A stretch of 64,000 nucleotides of DNA from NCBI GenBank assembly GCA_937928555.1, contig CALFWR010000014.1, forward strand, positions 40,671-104,670, read 5' to 3'. The translations under genes and the position numbers were made by a program. The notes under the pieces were generated by a model. That model made no database searches. It worked only from the letters and a program-made list of their open reading frames with translations, and was not told where the DNA came from. How positions within the stretch are numbered: position 1 is the stretch's first letter; each line of letters opens with the position of its first letter. The stretch comes from an uncultured Pirellulaceae bacterium (GTDB lineage: Bacteria; Planctomycetota; Planctomycetia; Pirellulales; Pirellulaceae). Positions 28,033 through 37,099 of the stretch are shown here, in pieces.

Positions 28033-29721
28033 ATGAACGCCAAAACTATTTTCTCTTTTGCCGCAGCACCCGTCATTGCCGTTTTGCTTTTTGTGAGTCC
28101 CGACGCCAGGGCCCAATCCGGCGACTGGCCCATGTGGGGCGGAACCAATGACCGCAACATGGTCGCCAAAACGGGCAAGGTCTCGACGAAGTTTAACCTT
28201 GAAAAGGGCACCAACGTCAACTGGTCCAAAGGGATCGGTTCGCAGACTTACGGCAACCCCGTGGTCGCCAATGGCAAAGTCTACGTTGGCACCAACAACG
28301 CGGCGTCCTATCGCCCCAAGCATCCTGGCGATCAGGACAAGGGCATCCTGCTGTGTTTCGACGAAAAGTCCGGCGAGTTCGTCTGGCAGTTGACTCGGGA
28401 AAAGCTGCCTTCGGGTCGCGTGAATGACTGGCCGCTGCAGGGAATCTGTTCGACGCCCGTCATCGAAGGTGATCGCCTGTGGGTGGTTTCGAATCGCTGC
28501 GAGCTGATGTGCATCGACGTCGAGGGATTTGCCGATGGCGAGAACGATGGCATTCAGGACGAAGTCGACGCCGAAGAAGGCGACGCGGATATCATCTGGA
28601 ACCTGGACATGATGGGCGAAGAGCTTGGCGTTTTCCCGCACAACCTCGCGACCAGCTCGCCACTGATCCACGGCGACAACATTTACATTCTGACATCCAA
28701 CGGGGTCGACGAAGCTCACCTTGAGGTGCCCTCGCCCCGAGCACCCTGCTTTTTGTGCGTCAACAAGAACACCGGCAAAGTCGTCTGGGAACAGAACCAG
28801 CCGTTTGATGGAATTCTGCACGGACAGTGGGGCTCGCCGTCTGTGGGGATGGTCAACGGCAAAGCACAGGTTTACTTTCCCGGCGGAGACGGTTGGCTGT
28901 ATGCACTGGATGCCGAAACCGGCGACGAGATCTGGAAATTCGACCTGAACCCAAAAAACACAACCTGGGAACTTGGCGGAGCGGGCCTGCGTAACTCGGT
29001 TATCTCGACACCTGTCTTTTATGAGAACAGTGTCCTGCTGGCTGTCGGCCAGGACCCTGAGCACGGCGAAGGCGTCGGGCACTTGTGGCGAGTCGATGCA
29101 ACCAAAACAGGCGACGTCAGTTCTGAGCTTGGCGAGATCAACTCCGAAGGCAAACCCAACCCGAATTCGGCAGTCATCTGGCACTACGGCGGAACCGATC
29201 CAGACAATAGCGAAGAAGCGTTGTTCCGCCGCACGATGTCAACGGTCGCCATCCACCAAGGCAACGTTTACGCTGCAGATTTGAGTGGTTTCGTTCACTG
29301 CCTGGATTTCAAGACCGGAAAGCGTCACTGGGTTCACGACATGCTTTCGGGCATTTGGGGTTCGCCGATGGTCGCTGATGGAAAAGTTTTCATCGGTAAC
29401 GAAGACGGCACGCTGACGGTTTTCGAGGCTTCGATTGGTGTCATTCAACTTACCGGCAAAGATTATTACGGCAAGAAAAGCACGCTGATTGAGATGGCGA
29501 ACACACCTGAGAACATGAAAAAGATGAAGCAGGCTCAGGAGTCGCTGAATGCGATTTTGAAACCCGAGGGAAGAGAAGTAAGCATCGGAATCCGGGCGGA
29601 AGTACTTGCCCAGATCTCAACGGTGAACTTCTCGTCGATCTACAGCACCCCGACGTTTGCCAACGGCAAACTCTACTTGAGCGATCGTGCGAGGCTGTAC
29701 TCAATCGATGTCTCAAAGTAA
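28033..29721 (+). CDS. Exported PQQ-like beta-propeller protein
   Basis: The 562-aa product has a signal peptide ([20 protein letters not shown] to DARAQ) and one PQQ-type propeller: [16 protein letters not shown] at the start, then blades such as [40 protein letters not shown] and [20 protein letters not shown]. An Asp/Glu-rich loop ([20 protein letters not shown]) interrupts one blade and could bind calcium. Together with the preceding gene it forms a probable operon. No enzymatic function can be assigned. Confidence 0.88.
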   Translation: MNAKTIFSFAAAPVIAVLLFVSPDARAQSGDWPMWGGTNDRNMVAKTGKVSTKFNLEKGTNVNWSKGIGSQTYGNPVVANGKVYVGTNNAASYRPKHPGDQDKGILLCFDEKSGEFVWQLTREKLPSGRVNDWPLQGICSTPVIEGDRLWVVSNRCELMCIDVEGFADGENDGIQDEVDAEEGDADIIWNLDMMGEELGVFPHNLATSSPLIHGDNIYILTSNGVDEAHLEVPSPRAPCFLCVNKNTGKVVWEQNQPFDGILHGQWGSPSVGMVNGKAQVYFPGGDGWLYALDAETGDEIWKFDLNPKNTTWELGGAGLRNSVISTPVFYENSVLLAVGQDPEHGEGVGHLWRVDATKTGDVSSELGEINSEGKPNPNSAVIWHYGGTDPDNSEEALFRRTMSTVAIHQGNVYAADLSGFVHCLDFKTGKRHWVHDMLSGIWGSPMVADGKVFIGNEDGTLTVFEASIGVIQLTGKDYYGKKSTLIEMANTPENMKKMKQAQESLNAILKPEGREVSIGIRAEVLAQISTVNFSSIYSTPTFANGKLYLSDRARLYSIDVSK

Positions 29722-29725
29722 GCAG

Positions 29726-29801
29726 CACGCCTCTACTGGCGAGACAGTAGCACGCCTCCCGGAGGCGTGAACACGATAAGTAGCACGCCTCCCGGAGGCG
29801 T
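29726..29801. repeat. REP-like palindromic repeats
   Basis: Two palindromes based on CACGCCTCCCGGAGGCGTG lie at 29751-29769 and 29784-29801, each preceded by AGTAG. A degenerate third unit (CAGCACGCCTC) lies at 29723-29733. They follow the stop of the PQQ-like gene directly and could shape the 3' end of its mRNA. The same kind of palindrome is widespread between planctomycete genes (from memory, not checked here). Confidence 0.8.
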
Positions 29802-29817
29802 CAACAGTCGACACGAA

Positions 29818-29984
29818 GAGGCTGTGATTTCACAGAGTTAACCGCAATGCCAGTGCTCTCCCCTTGGCAATGTCAGTTGCGAAACCCTCCCCCGGCGAGC
29901 CGCAACCCTCCCATCTGGACCCGGTGGGAGGGGTGATCGAAAAGGAGAGTGATCGAAAAGGAGAGTGATCGAAACATCACAGCC
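29818..29984 (+). repeat. Repeat family 2, copy 1 (ends GAGGCTGTGAT)
   Basis: About 167 bp starting GAGGCTGTGATT and ending ACATCACAGCC, an inverted pair of ends. Inside are CTTGGCAATGTCAG, AACCCTCCCCCGGCG and TGGGAGGGGTGATCGAAA, which recur in inverted orientation at 55765-55900. The right part contains a 16-bp tandem duplication (GTGATCGAAAAGGAGA, twice plus part). There is no coding potential. A second miniature element or structured-RNA repeat is likely; no target duplication could be identified. Confidence 0.75.
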
Positions 29985-30000
29985 ACGGGCAGTCGCGATA

Positions 30001-30777
30001 CTATGCGGACTGTTTTTCCCAGCCAAACATCTGACGCAACACCAACTGCGGGAACACCCACGCGTCCTTTGCGTAGCGTTTCACCAGACGTTTTGGGTTG
30101 CTGCACATGCGATGGAACCACTCCAAGCCAACTTTTTGCATCCACCTTGGAGCACGCTGCTGCTCGCCGGCCAAAAAGTCGATCGTCGCTCCGACGCAAA
30201 AGATGGCTTTGGCGTCAAGCCGCTGGCGGAACCGATTGGCCCAGATCTCCTGCTTGGGTGCGCCCAACCCCAGCACAATCACATCGGGTTTGGCATCGTT
30301 GACTTTGTTCAGAATAATCTCTGACTCTTCTGGCTTTTTTTCAAAACCAAGTGGCGGACTGTAAACACCAACCACGTTCACACGGGGCCACTGCCGAGCC
30401 ATCTTTTCAGCCGCACGTGCACCAACGCCCTCGGCCGCACCCAATAGGAAAACGTCAAGAAACCCTTCTTCCTTGTAAGCGTCAAACAACGCCGGGACCA
30501 ACTCCGACCCGGCCACGCGTTCAGGCAACCCCTGGCCGAGCAAACGTGAGGCCCACACAATCGGATGTCCATCGGCAAGCACAAGACCCGCATTGCGATA
30601 CGCGTCCTGAAGTTCGACGTTATCTTCGAGCAACACGGTGTGGTCAACATTCGGCGTCACAACAACGCGGCAACCACCGTCGACTTCTTCATCGACCCAC
30701 GATCGGACGATGTCCACTGCGCCTTGCATGTCGACATTGTCAATCTCAATTCCGAAAAGCTGTTTCTTTGTGGACAT
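30001..30777 (-). CDS. WecB/TagA/CpsF-family glycosyltransferase
   Basis: Transfers a sugar (usually N-acetylmannosamine or its acid) to a lipid-linked acceptor during exopolysaccharide or teichoic-acid-like synthesis. The 258-aa length is typical of family GT26. Motifs are VVVTPNVDHTVLLEDN, GLVLADGHPIVWASRLLG, FLLGAAEGVGARAAEKM, PDVIVLGLGAPKQEIWANRF and FCVGATIDFLAGEQQRAPRW. It is divergent from the deacetylase-GT4 pair, with a 257-bp gap between them that probably holds both promoters. The acceptor cannot be named. Confidence 0.93.
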   Translation of the reverse strand: MSTKKQLFGIEIDNVDMQGAVDIVRSWVDEEVDGGCRVVVTPNVDHTVLLEDNVELQDAYRNAGLVLADGHPIVWASRLLGQGLPERVAGSELVPALFDAYKEEGFLDVFLLGAAEGVGARAAEKMARQWPRVNVVGVYSPPLGFEKKPEESEIILNKVNDAKPDVIVLGLGAPKQEIWANRFRQRLDAKAIFCVGATIDFLAGEQQRAPRWMQKVGLEWFHRMCSNPKRLVKRYAKDAWVFPQLVLRQMFGWEKQSA

Positions 30778-31034
30778 CGTATTTGTGTTTTCAGGGTGGG
30801 AAACTTTGAAACCGGGAATGTTGAAACTCTAAGTCGCAAACGACGCTTCGTCCTTTGCATTCTTCAAATCGCGTACTTCAAACGCAGACACGGTCAACAA
30901 GACCGTTTGTAACGTCTGTCCGGACTACAACTTTGCCGAGGAGGCGTTTTCGGCCCAGCCCTCAATAAATTAACGCTTTTTCGTGGTCGTGTTCAACACT
31001 TGACCGACTCTAATTTCAACAGACTGACAATACG

Positions 31035-31994
31035 TTGAACCGACTTCACCAAAATCTGACCGACGCTTGGCGACTGGGAACGTCACCATGGCGAAAATGG
31101 ACTCTGAGGCGAAACATCGCGAATCAGACCGTCCCTGTTTTTTCATTGTTCTACCACCGCGTCGCCGATTCACATCAAAATGGCTGGACGATCCCGTTTG
31201 CTGACTTTCGTCAACATATTCTCTGGATGCGTGAGCGTTTCGACCTTGTCAGCTTTGAAAAAGCCCAGCAACTGATTGGTTCAGGAAAGAACTCCCGCCC
31301 CGCGCTGACGATTACATTCGATGACGGCTACGCGGAAAACTGCGACGAAGCGATTCCTTTCCTCCTGGAGGAAAAGATTCCATTCACGTATTTTGTGACC
31401 ACCGAGCACATTATGCAGCAGACCGTTTTCCCACACGACGCCGAGCTTGGTAATCCGCTCCCGGTCAACTCCGTCGAATCGATCATTGCCCTTGCCGACG
31501 CGGGTGTGGAAATTGGAGCTCACACTCGCACCCATTTGGATCTAGGCAAAGCTACCGACCCGGATCTCATCTACGACGAAGTCATCGTCGCAACCCGCGA
31601 ACTCGAGGCAGCCATCGGTCACCGTATTCGCTTTTTTGCTTTTCCTTACGGACAGTACTGCAACCTGAACAAAGACGTTTTCCATTTGTTCAAGCACCAC
31701 GGATTCGAAGGTGTCTGCAGTGCTTACGGCGGCTGGAACGACATCGGCAACGACCCATTTCATATCCAGCGGCTACACGGCGATCCCAATTTTACCCGCA
31801 TGAAAAACTGGTTGGAGTTTGATCCGCGAATCGCAAAAGTCGAACCCTACGACTGGTCGGAGTCCACCATTGACTGGTCAACCTGGCAACCCAATCGGGA
31901 CTCCACCGATCATCCGCAGAGCAACCCTCTTGCTCAACGCAACTCGCCTGTCGAGTCTATCGATCCCACCTCAGAGTATTTCGCCAATGAATGA
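31035..31994 (+). CDS. Polysaccharide deacetylase (NodB domain)
   Basis: Removes acetyl groups from N-acetylhexosamine polymers; a carbohydrate esterase family 4 fold. The 319-aa product has the NodB signatures PVFSLFYHRVADSHQ, LTITFDDGYAENCDEAI (catalytic Asp and metal Asp), and the metal His pair in GAHTRTHLDLGK, then FFAFPYGQYCNL. No signal peptide is visible. The start is TTG at 31035: an in-frame stop lies at 31011 and no earlier ATG is available. It overlaps the GT4 gene by 8 bp. Confidence 0.88.
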   Translation: MNRLHQNLTDAWRLGTSPWRKWTLRRNIANQTVPVFSLFYHRVADSHQNGWTIPFADFRQHILWMRERFDLVSFEKAQQLIGSGKNSRPALTITFDDGYAENCDEAIPFLLEEKIPFTYFVTTEHIMQQTVFPHDAELGNPLPVNSVESIIALADAGVEIGAHTRTHLDLGKATDPDLIYDEVIVATRELEAAIGHRIRFFAFPYGQYCNLNKDVFHLFKHHGFEGVCSAYGGWNDIGNDPFHIQRLHGDPNFTRMKNWLEFDPRIAKVEPYDWSESTIDWSTWQPNRDSTDHPQSNPLAQRNSPVESIDPTSEYFANE

Positions 31995-33213
31995 TCCACA
32001 CCCGCTGGTCGATGTTTCTTCGCCCGCACGCCGCGTCATGTTTGTGATCACCAGCATGCCCGTCGGTGGAGCCGAAACGCTTTTGGTAAATCTGACTCGT
32101 CGATTCGATCGCGACAGGATTCAGCCCATGGTCGGCTGTCTCAAGGAAAAAGGCGTCCTTGGTGAGGAAATACAGGGCGAAATTCCTGTTTTTGAGAACC
32201 TGATCGGCCACAAGTACGACATCGCTGTCGCTCAGCGTCTGCGAAAGCTCTTCAAAGTCAACAGGGTCGATGCCGTCGTCACCGTCGGTGCCGGCGACAA
32301 GATGTTCTGGGGTCGCCTGGCCGCAAAAGGCGCTGGCGTTCCCGTGATCCTTTCTGCACTGCATTCCACAGGCTGGCCCGATGGCGTGGGAAAGCTGAAT
32401 CGCTTGCTGACCCGGATCACCGACGGGTTCATCGCAGTAGCCCGCAACCACGCTGACTTTCTGGTTGAATTTGAAAAGTTCCCTGACAACAAAGTGTTCA
32501 TGATTCCCAACGGAATCGATACATCACGATTCACCTTTGACCCCCAAGCTCGCAACAAGTGGCGAGCCGAGCATTCGATCGACCCGTTTGATCCGGTCGT
32601 TGGAATCGTGGCGGCCCTTCGTCCCGAAAAGAACCACGAACTGTTCCTTGACGCAGCCGAAAAAACGCTCGCCAAAGTCCCCAATGCAAAATTCGTGATC
32701 GCCGGAGATGGCGAACGACGCGAAACGCTCGAGTCGATCGTTGCGGAAAAAAGCCTGACCGACGCGGTTCGCTTTCTCGGATCAGTCAGCGACATTCCCG
32801 GCGTCCTGTCCATGGTCGACATGTTCGCACTGACTTCTCACAACGAAGCAAGCCCGGTTTCGATCCTTGAAGCCCTGTCCTGCAACCGACCGGTGGTTGC
32901 GACGGATGTGGGATCGATCAAGGAATCGGTTCTTGATGGCAAGACGGGCTTCCTGGTACAACCCGGGGACGTCAGCGATGTCGCCGAACATTGGGTCAAG
33001 CTTCTCACCGACGAAGCGCTGCGCGAAGAATTTGGGCGTCAAGGCCGGGCTCACGTGGTGGACAACAGTTCGCTGGATTCAATGACAACCGGATACACCG
33101 AACTGGTGGAGTCGATCTACCGCATCAAACAGAATGAAGACAGCGGGAACAACCCTCTGTCCACACTTGCGAGGTGGTCATCTTGGGGAAGCACACACTC
33201 AACAGCCCGCTAA
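31987..33213 (+). CDS. Glycosyltransferase family 4 protein
   Basis: Retaining GT-B glycosyltransferase of 408 aa. The N-terminal domain starts VMFVITSMPVGGAETLLVNL, the typical GT4 opening. The C-terminal domain has VVGIVAALRPEKNHELFLDA, FVIAGDGERRETLE, VRFLGSVSDIPGVLSMVD and the donor-binding E-x7-E region NEASPVSILEALSCNRPVV. The ATG at 31987 overlaps the deacetylase stop, so the pair is translationally coupled. Likely role is exopolysaccharide assembly together with the divergent CpsF-type gene. Confidence 0.93.
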   Translation: MNDPHPLVDVSSPARRVMFVITSMPVGGAETLLVNLTRRFDRDRIQPMVGCLKEKGVLGEEIQGEIPVFENLIGHKYDIAVAQRLRKLFKVNRVDAVVTVGAGDKMFWGRLAAKGAGVPVILSALHSTGWPDGVGKLNRLLTRITDGFIAVARNHADFLVEFEKFPDNKVFMIPNGIDTSRFTFDPQARNKWRAEHSIDPFDPVVGIVAALRPEKNHELFLDAAEKTLAKVPNAKFVIAGDGERRETLESIVAEKSLTDAVRFLGSVSDIPGVLSMVDMFALTSHNEASPVSILEALSCNRPVVATDVGSIKESVLDGKTGFLVQPGDVSDVAEHWVKLLTDEALREEFGRQGRAHVVDNSSLDSMTTGYTELVESIYRIKQNEDSGNNPLSTLARWSSWGSTHSTAR

Positions 33214-33428
33214 ATCAACCCCAAAAAATGGGGAATATTCAACTGGCAAATGGTGAAACTTCCGGCATCTCTACAGGTCGAATTTACCGGTAAAACACGA
33301 GGAAAAAGCTTACTTCCGATTATTTCCCGATTGCGGTGTGTACCAGCGATTATCTCTCGTTAAAATCGCCCTCGCTCTGGCGGATCCATGTCCGATCCGA
33401 CGCCTTTTTGTTCTTCCTCCAGAAGTTG

Positions 33429-34121
33429 ATGACATCGCGAATCTCGCAATTGGCAGACGCTGCTCCAGCGGTCCTGCCATCGTTGCTGCTGTGTGACTTT
33501 GGAAACCTGGAGGCAGAAGTTAAACGCCTCCAGCAGGCCGGCGTGGCGGCGCTGCATCTGGACGTGATGGATGGCGTCTTCGTACCCAACTTCACTTACG
33601 GCATGACCATCATCGCGGCACTGCGAAAGCTTACCGACATCACGCTGGACGTCCACTTGATGATGGTTAATCCCGAAAAGTACATCGAAGATTTCGCCGC
33701 CGCTGGCTCAGACATCATCACCGTTCACGCAGAAGCCACCGATGACGCCGCTGCCTGCATGCAACAAATCCGCAATGCCGGCGCGGCACCGGGAATCGCT
33801 GTCAATCCCGACACTCCGGTCAGCAAAATCGAAACCGCATTGCCGCACGCAGAACTGGCCTTGGTGATGAGCGTCAACGCTGGCTTTGGAGGCCAATCGT
33901 TCATCGAACTGACGCTCGACAAACTGGACCACATCCGCTCGCTGCCCGGCGGAGAAAACGTCATTCTGGAGATGGACGGTGGAATCAACAGCAGCACAAT
34001 CTCAAAGTGTACCGCACGTGGTTGCCAGCTTTGTGTTGCCGGAAGCGCCGTATTCAAAACGGATTTTGGAACCGACTACCGATCAGCGATCGATGCACTG
34101 ATGCAGGAGGTGGGCTCATGA
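33429..34121 (+). CDS. rpe: Ribulose-phosphate 3-epimerase
   Basis: Interconverts ribulose-5-phosphate and xylulose-5-phosphate in the pentose phosphate pathway. The 230-aa TIM barrel shows LPSLLLCDFGNLEAEVKRL, HLDVMDGVFVPNFTYG (metal His and catalytic Asp), DVHLMMVNPEKYI, VMSVNAGFGGQSF and the phosphate-binding ILEMDGGINSSTI plus VAGSAVFKT. The open frame extends upstream to 33336, but homologous length and the start of the barrel favour ATG 33429. Its stop overlaps the next ATG (ATGA). Confidence 0.95.
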   Translation: MTSRISQLADAAPAVLPSLLLCDFGNLEAEVKRLQQAGVAALHLDVMDGVFVPNFTYGMTIIAALRKLTDITLDVHLMMVNPEKYIEDFAAAGSDIITVHAEATDDAAACMQQIRNAGAAPGIAVNPDTPVSKIETALPHAELALVMSVNAGFGGQSFIELTLDKLDHIRSLPGGENVILEMDGGINSSTISKCTARGCQLCVAGSAVFKTDFGTDYRSAIDALMQEVGS

Positions 34122-34765
34122 ACACCGAACTGCCAGTGGAGATCATCCTGATTCGGCCCGGAGCAACCGACCTGGACCAGCAAGGTCGAATTACCGGCAC
34201 CCTTGACGTGCCACTGAACGAAACCGGGTTTCAGCAGGCTGCCTCGTTGAGTGAAAACGCGGCCCGGTTCGACCTGCAAGCGATCTATTCGTCGCCCAGC
34301 GTTGCGGCTCGTGAGACGGCAAAAGCAATCGCCAAACCCAAAAAGATTCGCGTGCGAGTCGTCGAACAACTCCGTGCGATCGACCAGGGACTGTGGCAGG
34401 GCAAAGAACTTGAAGAGCTCAGGGCCACCCAGCCCAAAGTCGCCCGACAGTGGGAAGAGCATCCTGAAACGATTTGCCCGCCGGGCGGCGAACCGCTTGA
34501 GTCGGCCATGCCGCGGTTGGTCAAGTTTCTCAAAAAGATCCACAAGAAACACAAAGGGCAATCGATCGCAATGGTCGTCGCCGACCCACTGGCAAGCCTG
34601 ATTGCTGCCTGCCTCAAGCTCCGATCCGATAACCAGGGCGGCTACCCGGATTACAGCCTGACGGTCGTCAATGATTGCGGAACCCTTGAAGCCTTGAGCT
34701 TGAGCAACTCCGGCGACATCGACGCGGACTGGCTGTTGGCCAAAGTCCCGGCATCTGCGGAGTAG
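34118..34765 (+). CDS. Histidine-phosphatase-fold protein lacking catalytic residues
   Basis: The 215-aa product clearly has the phosphoglycerate-mutase fold: GRITGTLDVPLNETGFQQA, AIYSSPSVAARETAKAIA, GLWQGKELEELRATQP and PPGGEPLESAMPRL. The three key positions are changed: the phospho-acceptor RHG is RPG (LIRPGATDL), the proton donor in LRE is LRA (QLRAIDQG), and the second catalytic SHG is ADP (MVVADPLA). It should not catalyse phosphoryl transfer and may instead bind a phosphorylated ligand or partner. It is translationally coupled to rpe (4-bp overlap), suggesting a link to sugar phosphates. Confidence 0.85.
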   Translation: MNTELPVEIILIRPGATDLDQQGRITGTLDVPLNETGFQQAASLSENAARFDLQAIYSSPSVAARETAKAIAKPKKIRVRVVEQLRAIDQGLWQGKELEELRATQPKVARQWEEHPETICPPGGEPLESAMPRLVKFLKKIHKKHKGQSIAMVVADPLASLIAACLKLRSDNQGGYPDYSLTVVNDCGTLEALSLSNSGDIDADWLLAKVPASAE

Positions 34766-34800
34766 AGTCTTTCATTGAGTTCCAATCGGTCAACGACGCG

Positions 34801-34817
34801 CCAGCCTCAAACTGGCC
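34801..34817. other. Short hairpin between convergent genes
   Basis: GCCAGCCTCAAACTGGC forms a 5-bp stem between the phosphatase-fold gene and the DinB gene. It could take part in termination in either direction, but it is short and lacks a T-run. Confidence 0.35.
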
Positions 34818-34819
34818 CG

Positions 34820-35359
34820 CTACCCGACGGGCTCTTTGCCCATTAGCCGCCGAAGCATTCCGATCTGACCGGCGTGAAGCATTTCGTGGTCGGACACGAA
34901 CAGCAAACTGCCAAATTTGGTTCCAAACGAAGTGTGCGGTGGTTCGGTGGCTTCGTCCAGCCGTTCTGCAAACCCGGAGAGCTCTGCAAAAGTTTGTTGC
35001 CTGATCCGCTCCAGTGTCTCCAGCAGTTCCGCCGGAGAAGGGTAAGCCTCACGCGGCGCGTCGGCCACGGTTCCCTTGAGGAACAGCTTGCGATACTTGC
35101 CAGGCAGCAGAGCCCGATCTTCGGTGGTTCGGCCCCGCACACGGAACAATGTCAAACCGTAATGCGACATCGCGATGTGACCGACCTGCCAGGCGACATG
35201 AGTCGGATAAGCCTCGGGCTTCCAGAACCACTGGTCATCGCTCAGTCCTTCCAACAGTCGCATCGTGTACTTTCGCGTAAAAAGTATCCGCCGGGCGACA
35301 AGTTCCAGTCGCTGATCGAGACCGGTAGGCAACTGGTAATCGTGATTGAACAAATCCAT
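34820..35359 (-). CDS. DinB-family protein
   Basis: Four-helix-bundle metalloprotein of the DinB/YfiT superfamily, which includes thiol-dependent transferases; the substrate is unknown. The 179-aa product shows the three His ligands in THVAWQVGHIAMSHYG and DHEMLHAGQIGMLRR. The ATG giving MDLFNHDYQLP was preferred to an earlier frame extension (35398) because the extension is an Arg/Ser stretch overlapping the RidA gene. It lies 19 bp downstream of the RidA gene and is probably cotranscribed. Confidence 0.85.
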   Translation of the reverse strand: MDLFNHDYQLPTGLDQRLELVARRILFTRKYTMRLLEGLSDDQWFWKPEAYPTHVAWQVGHIAMSHYGLTLFRVRGRTTEDRALLPGKYRKLFLKGTVADAPREAYPSPAELLETLERIRQQTFAELSGFAERLDEATEPPHTSFGTKFGSLLFVSDHEMLHAGQIGMLRRLMGKEPVG

Positions 35360-35378
35360 TTTTCCTCGGCTCCCGCGG

Positions 35379-35843
35379 CTACGCTTTGACTTCCACAATC
35401 GCTTCGATTTCGACGATCACTCCCAGCGGCAATGCCGTCACGCCGACGGCGCTTCGAGTCCCGACGCCTTTGTCTTCGCCGAAGACATCCCGCATCAACT
35501 CACTGCAACCGTTGATCACCGCAGGTTGCATCGTAAACTCAGGGGTGCAATTGACCATCCCGAACAACTTTACAATTCGGGAAATCCGATCCAACGAACC
35601 AAGCTCTGCTTTGAGAGTTGACAGAATCGCCAGTCCGGCCTGTCTTGCGGCGGCATAGCCTACATCCTGATCGGTGTCTGAGCCAACGCACCCTTTCATC
35701 AGGCTGCCGTCAGCTTTGACAGGCAAATGGCCCGAGGTATAGCAAAGATCGCCGACAATCAACGAAGGCCTGTAAACCGCAACGGCACTGGGAGCAGGAG
35801 GTAGCTCCAGCCCCATTTCTTTGATTTTTGACTCGATATCCAC
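35379..35843 (-). CDS. RidA-family deaminase (intact)
   Basis: The 154-aa product belongs to the longer YjgF/RidA subgroup (YjgH/LPS-biosynthesis-like). Features are LELPPAPSAVAVYRPSLIVG, LCYTSGHLPVKADGSLMKG, LGSLDRISRIVKLFGMVNC and GVGTRSAVGVTALPLGVIVE, including the conserved Arg in GTRSAVG. The GTG at 35843 was chosen because GGAG stands 6 nt upstream; the frame is open further to 35876. This is a different subgroup from the disrupted RidA gene at 5765, so it may not replace it fully. Confidence 0.85.
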   Translation of the reverse strand: MDIESKIKEMGLELPPAPSAVAVYRPSLIVGDLCYTSGHLPVKADGSLMKGCVGSDTDQDVGYAAARQAGLAILSTLKAELGSLDRISRIVKLFGMVNCTPEFTMQPAVINGCSELMRDVFGEDKGVGTRSAVGVTALPLGVIVEIEAIVEVKA

Positions 35844-36145
35844 TTCTTGCTCCGTCTCAAATCTGCAAAACGTCAAAAGATATCACGAAGCTTTCTTTCG
35901 CGGCAGCAGCCAGCGCAAATCGGCCCCTCTTTTTGTGACACTTCTTTGGCTATTTCTGGCCACAGGCAAGCTTGCGAGCCCCGCCGCAGGTGCCCCTTTG
36001 ACGTTTTTTGAAAATCCACCAAGTCGTCAACATCATCCCTGCACGAAGCAACCGTCTGACCTGAATAAATTGACAACTTCTTGATAGCAGCACCGTACGG
36101 CGACGAATCCAATCATGCGATCGGATCGTTCCGGTCACTTACCTG
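35844..36145. other. Divergent intergenic region
   Basis: About 302 bp between the minus-strand RidA gene and the plus-strand pseudokinase gene. I see no gene, strong hairpin or repeat. It presumably contains both promoters, but no clear -35/-10 pair stands out. Confidence 0.4.
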
Positions 36146-37066
36146 ATGCCTCTCGACAGCCTGCTCTGCACCATCATGACGTTACTCGGAACCGACAATT
36201 CAACTTTCGATGACAATATCGTTTCCTGCTGGAAGCTGGGCAATCAGGTGACCGGCGGCCGCTGGTACGAGCTTCATCGAGCCCGTCCGAGGACGGTCAC
36301 GGAATTGTCCGGATACGACTACCTGATCAAGACAATCAATCCTCACCTTGACGCCGCGGGCAAGCAACGGGCAATTGATCGCCTGGGACGGGAGGCCTTT
36401 GCAACCGAGGCCATCAATCACAATGCCGTGATCCGGCTGCTGGACGCAGAACTTGACAAAGCCCCCTTCTTCCTGGTTCAACCCTGGATCCAAGGCCGCA
36501 CCTTGGACCGATTTCTTTCCAGTGCTCAGCAGTTTCCACTGAACCGGTTGATGTGGGTGATTCGACAAATCGCAGAAGGCATCAGCGCCGGACATCAGTG
36601 TGGACGCGTTTACCTTGGGCTCGATCCTTCGCATGTGCTACTGGGTCGCACAGGCAGGATCAAGCTCGTCGGCTGGTCGCAATCACACGGGATTGGCGAA
36701 CAGGCTTGGTTGCCTCATGACCAGGTCCAACTGGCACGCTACACGGCACCGGAGTGCTTCCGCGAAAATTACAGGGCCACCAAAGCCAGTGACGTGTACT
36801 CTCTTGGCGTGCTGACGTACCAGATGTTGGCGGGGCGACCACCGTTTGGGGGTGCCACCGTGGCCCAAGTCGGCAAATCGGCGCTCCAAGAGCTTCCGGT
36901 TGACTTGATGATCCGCCAACCGCTTTGCCCCGCACCGCTCTACCGCCTAGTCCGCAAGATGCTTTGCCGTAACCCACTCAAAAGGCCGGCATTCTCCGAA
37001 GTCCTCGAGTCACTGATCACGATCGAGATCGAGCACCTTTCGGACATGACGCTGATCCCGCTCTAA
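36146..37066 (+). CDS. Protein kinase-like protein, probable pseudokinase
   Basis: The 306-aa product follows the Ser/Thr kinase fold: YDYLIKTINPHLD (the VAIK-type Lys is kept), FFLVQPWIQGRTLDRFLSSA, ARYTAPECF (APE motif), KASDVYSLGVLTYQMLAGRP and LCRNPLKRPAFSEVL. The catalytic loop HRDLKPxN is replaced by YLGLDPSH and the DFG motif by VGW, so the catalytic Asp, Asn and metal-binding Asp are missing. It is likely a scaffold or ligand sensor. No membrane segment or extra domain is visible. An alternative ATG lies at 36176. Confidence 0.85.
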   Translation: MPLDSLLCTIMTLLGTDNSTFDDNIVSCWKLGNQVTGGRWYELHRARPRTVTELSGYDYLIKTINPHLDAAGKQRAIDRLGREAFATEAINHNAVIRLLDAELDKAPFFLVQPWIQGRTLDRFLSSAQQFPLNRLMWVIRQIAEGISAGHQCGRVYLGLDPSHVLLGRTGRIKLVGWSQSHGIGEQAWLPHDQVQLARYTAPECFRENYRATKASDVYSLGVLTYQMLAGRPPFGGATVAQVGKSALQELPVDLMIRQPLCPAPLYRLVRKMLCRNPLKRPAFSEVLESLITIEIEHLSDMTLIPL

Positions 37067-37099
37067 GGCGGGGAACGGAAGAGGAATGGCACCTGATTC

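Noticed and set aside
28021..29184. 387-codon open frame opposite a PQQ-like gene
   Set aside because: It is antisense to a supported propeller protein and has no signal, start context or motif of its own.
33219..33233. CCCC-A-rich-GGGG hairpin after the GT4 gene as terminator
   Set aside because: A 4-bp stem with no T-run is too weak to support the call.
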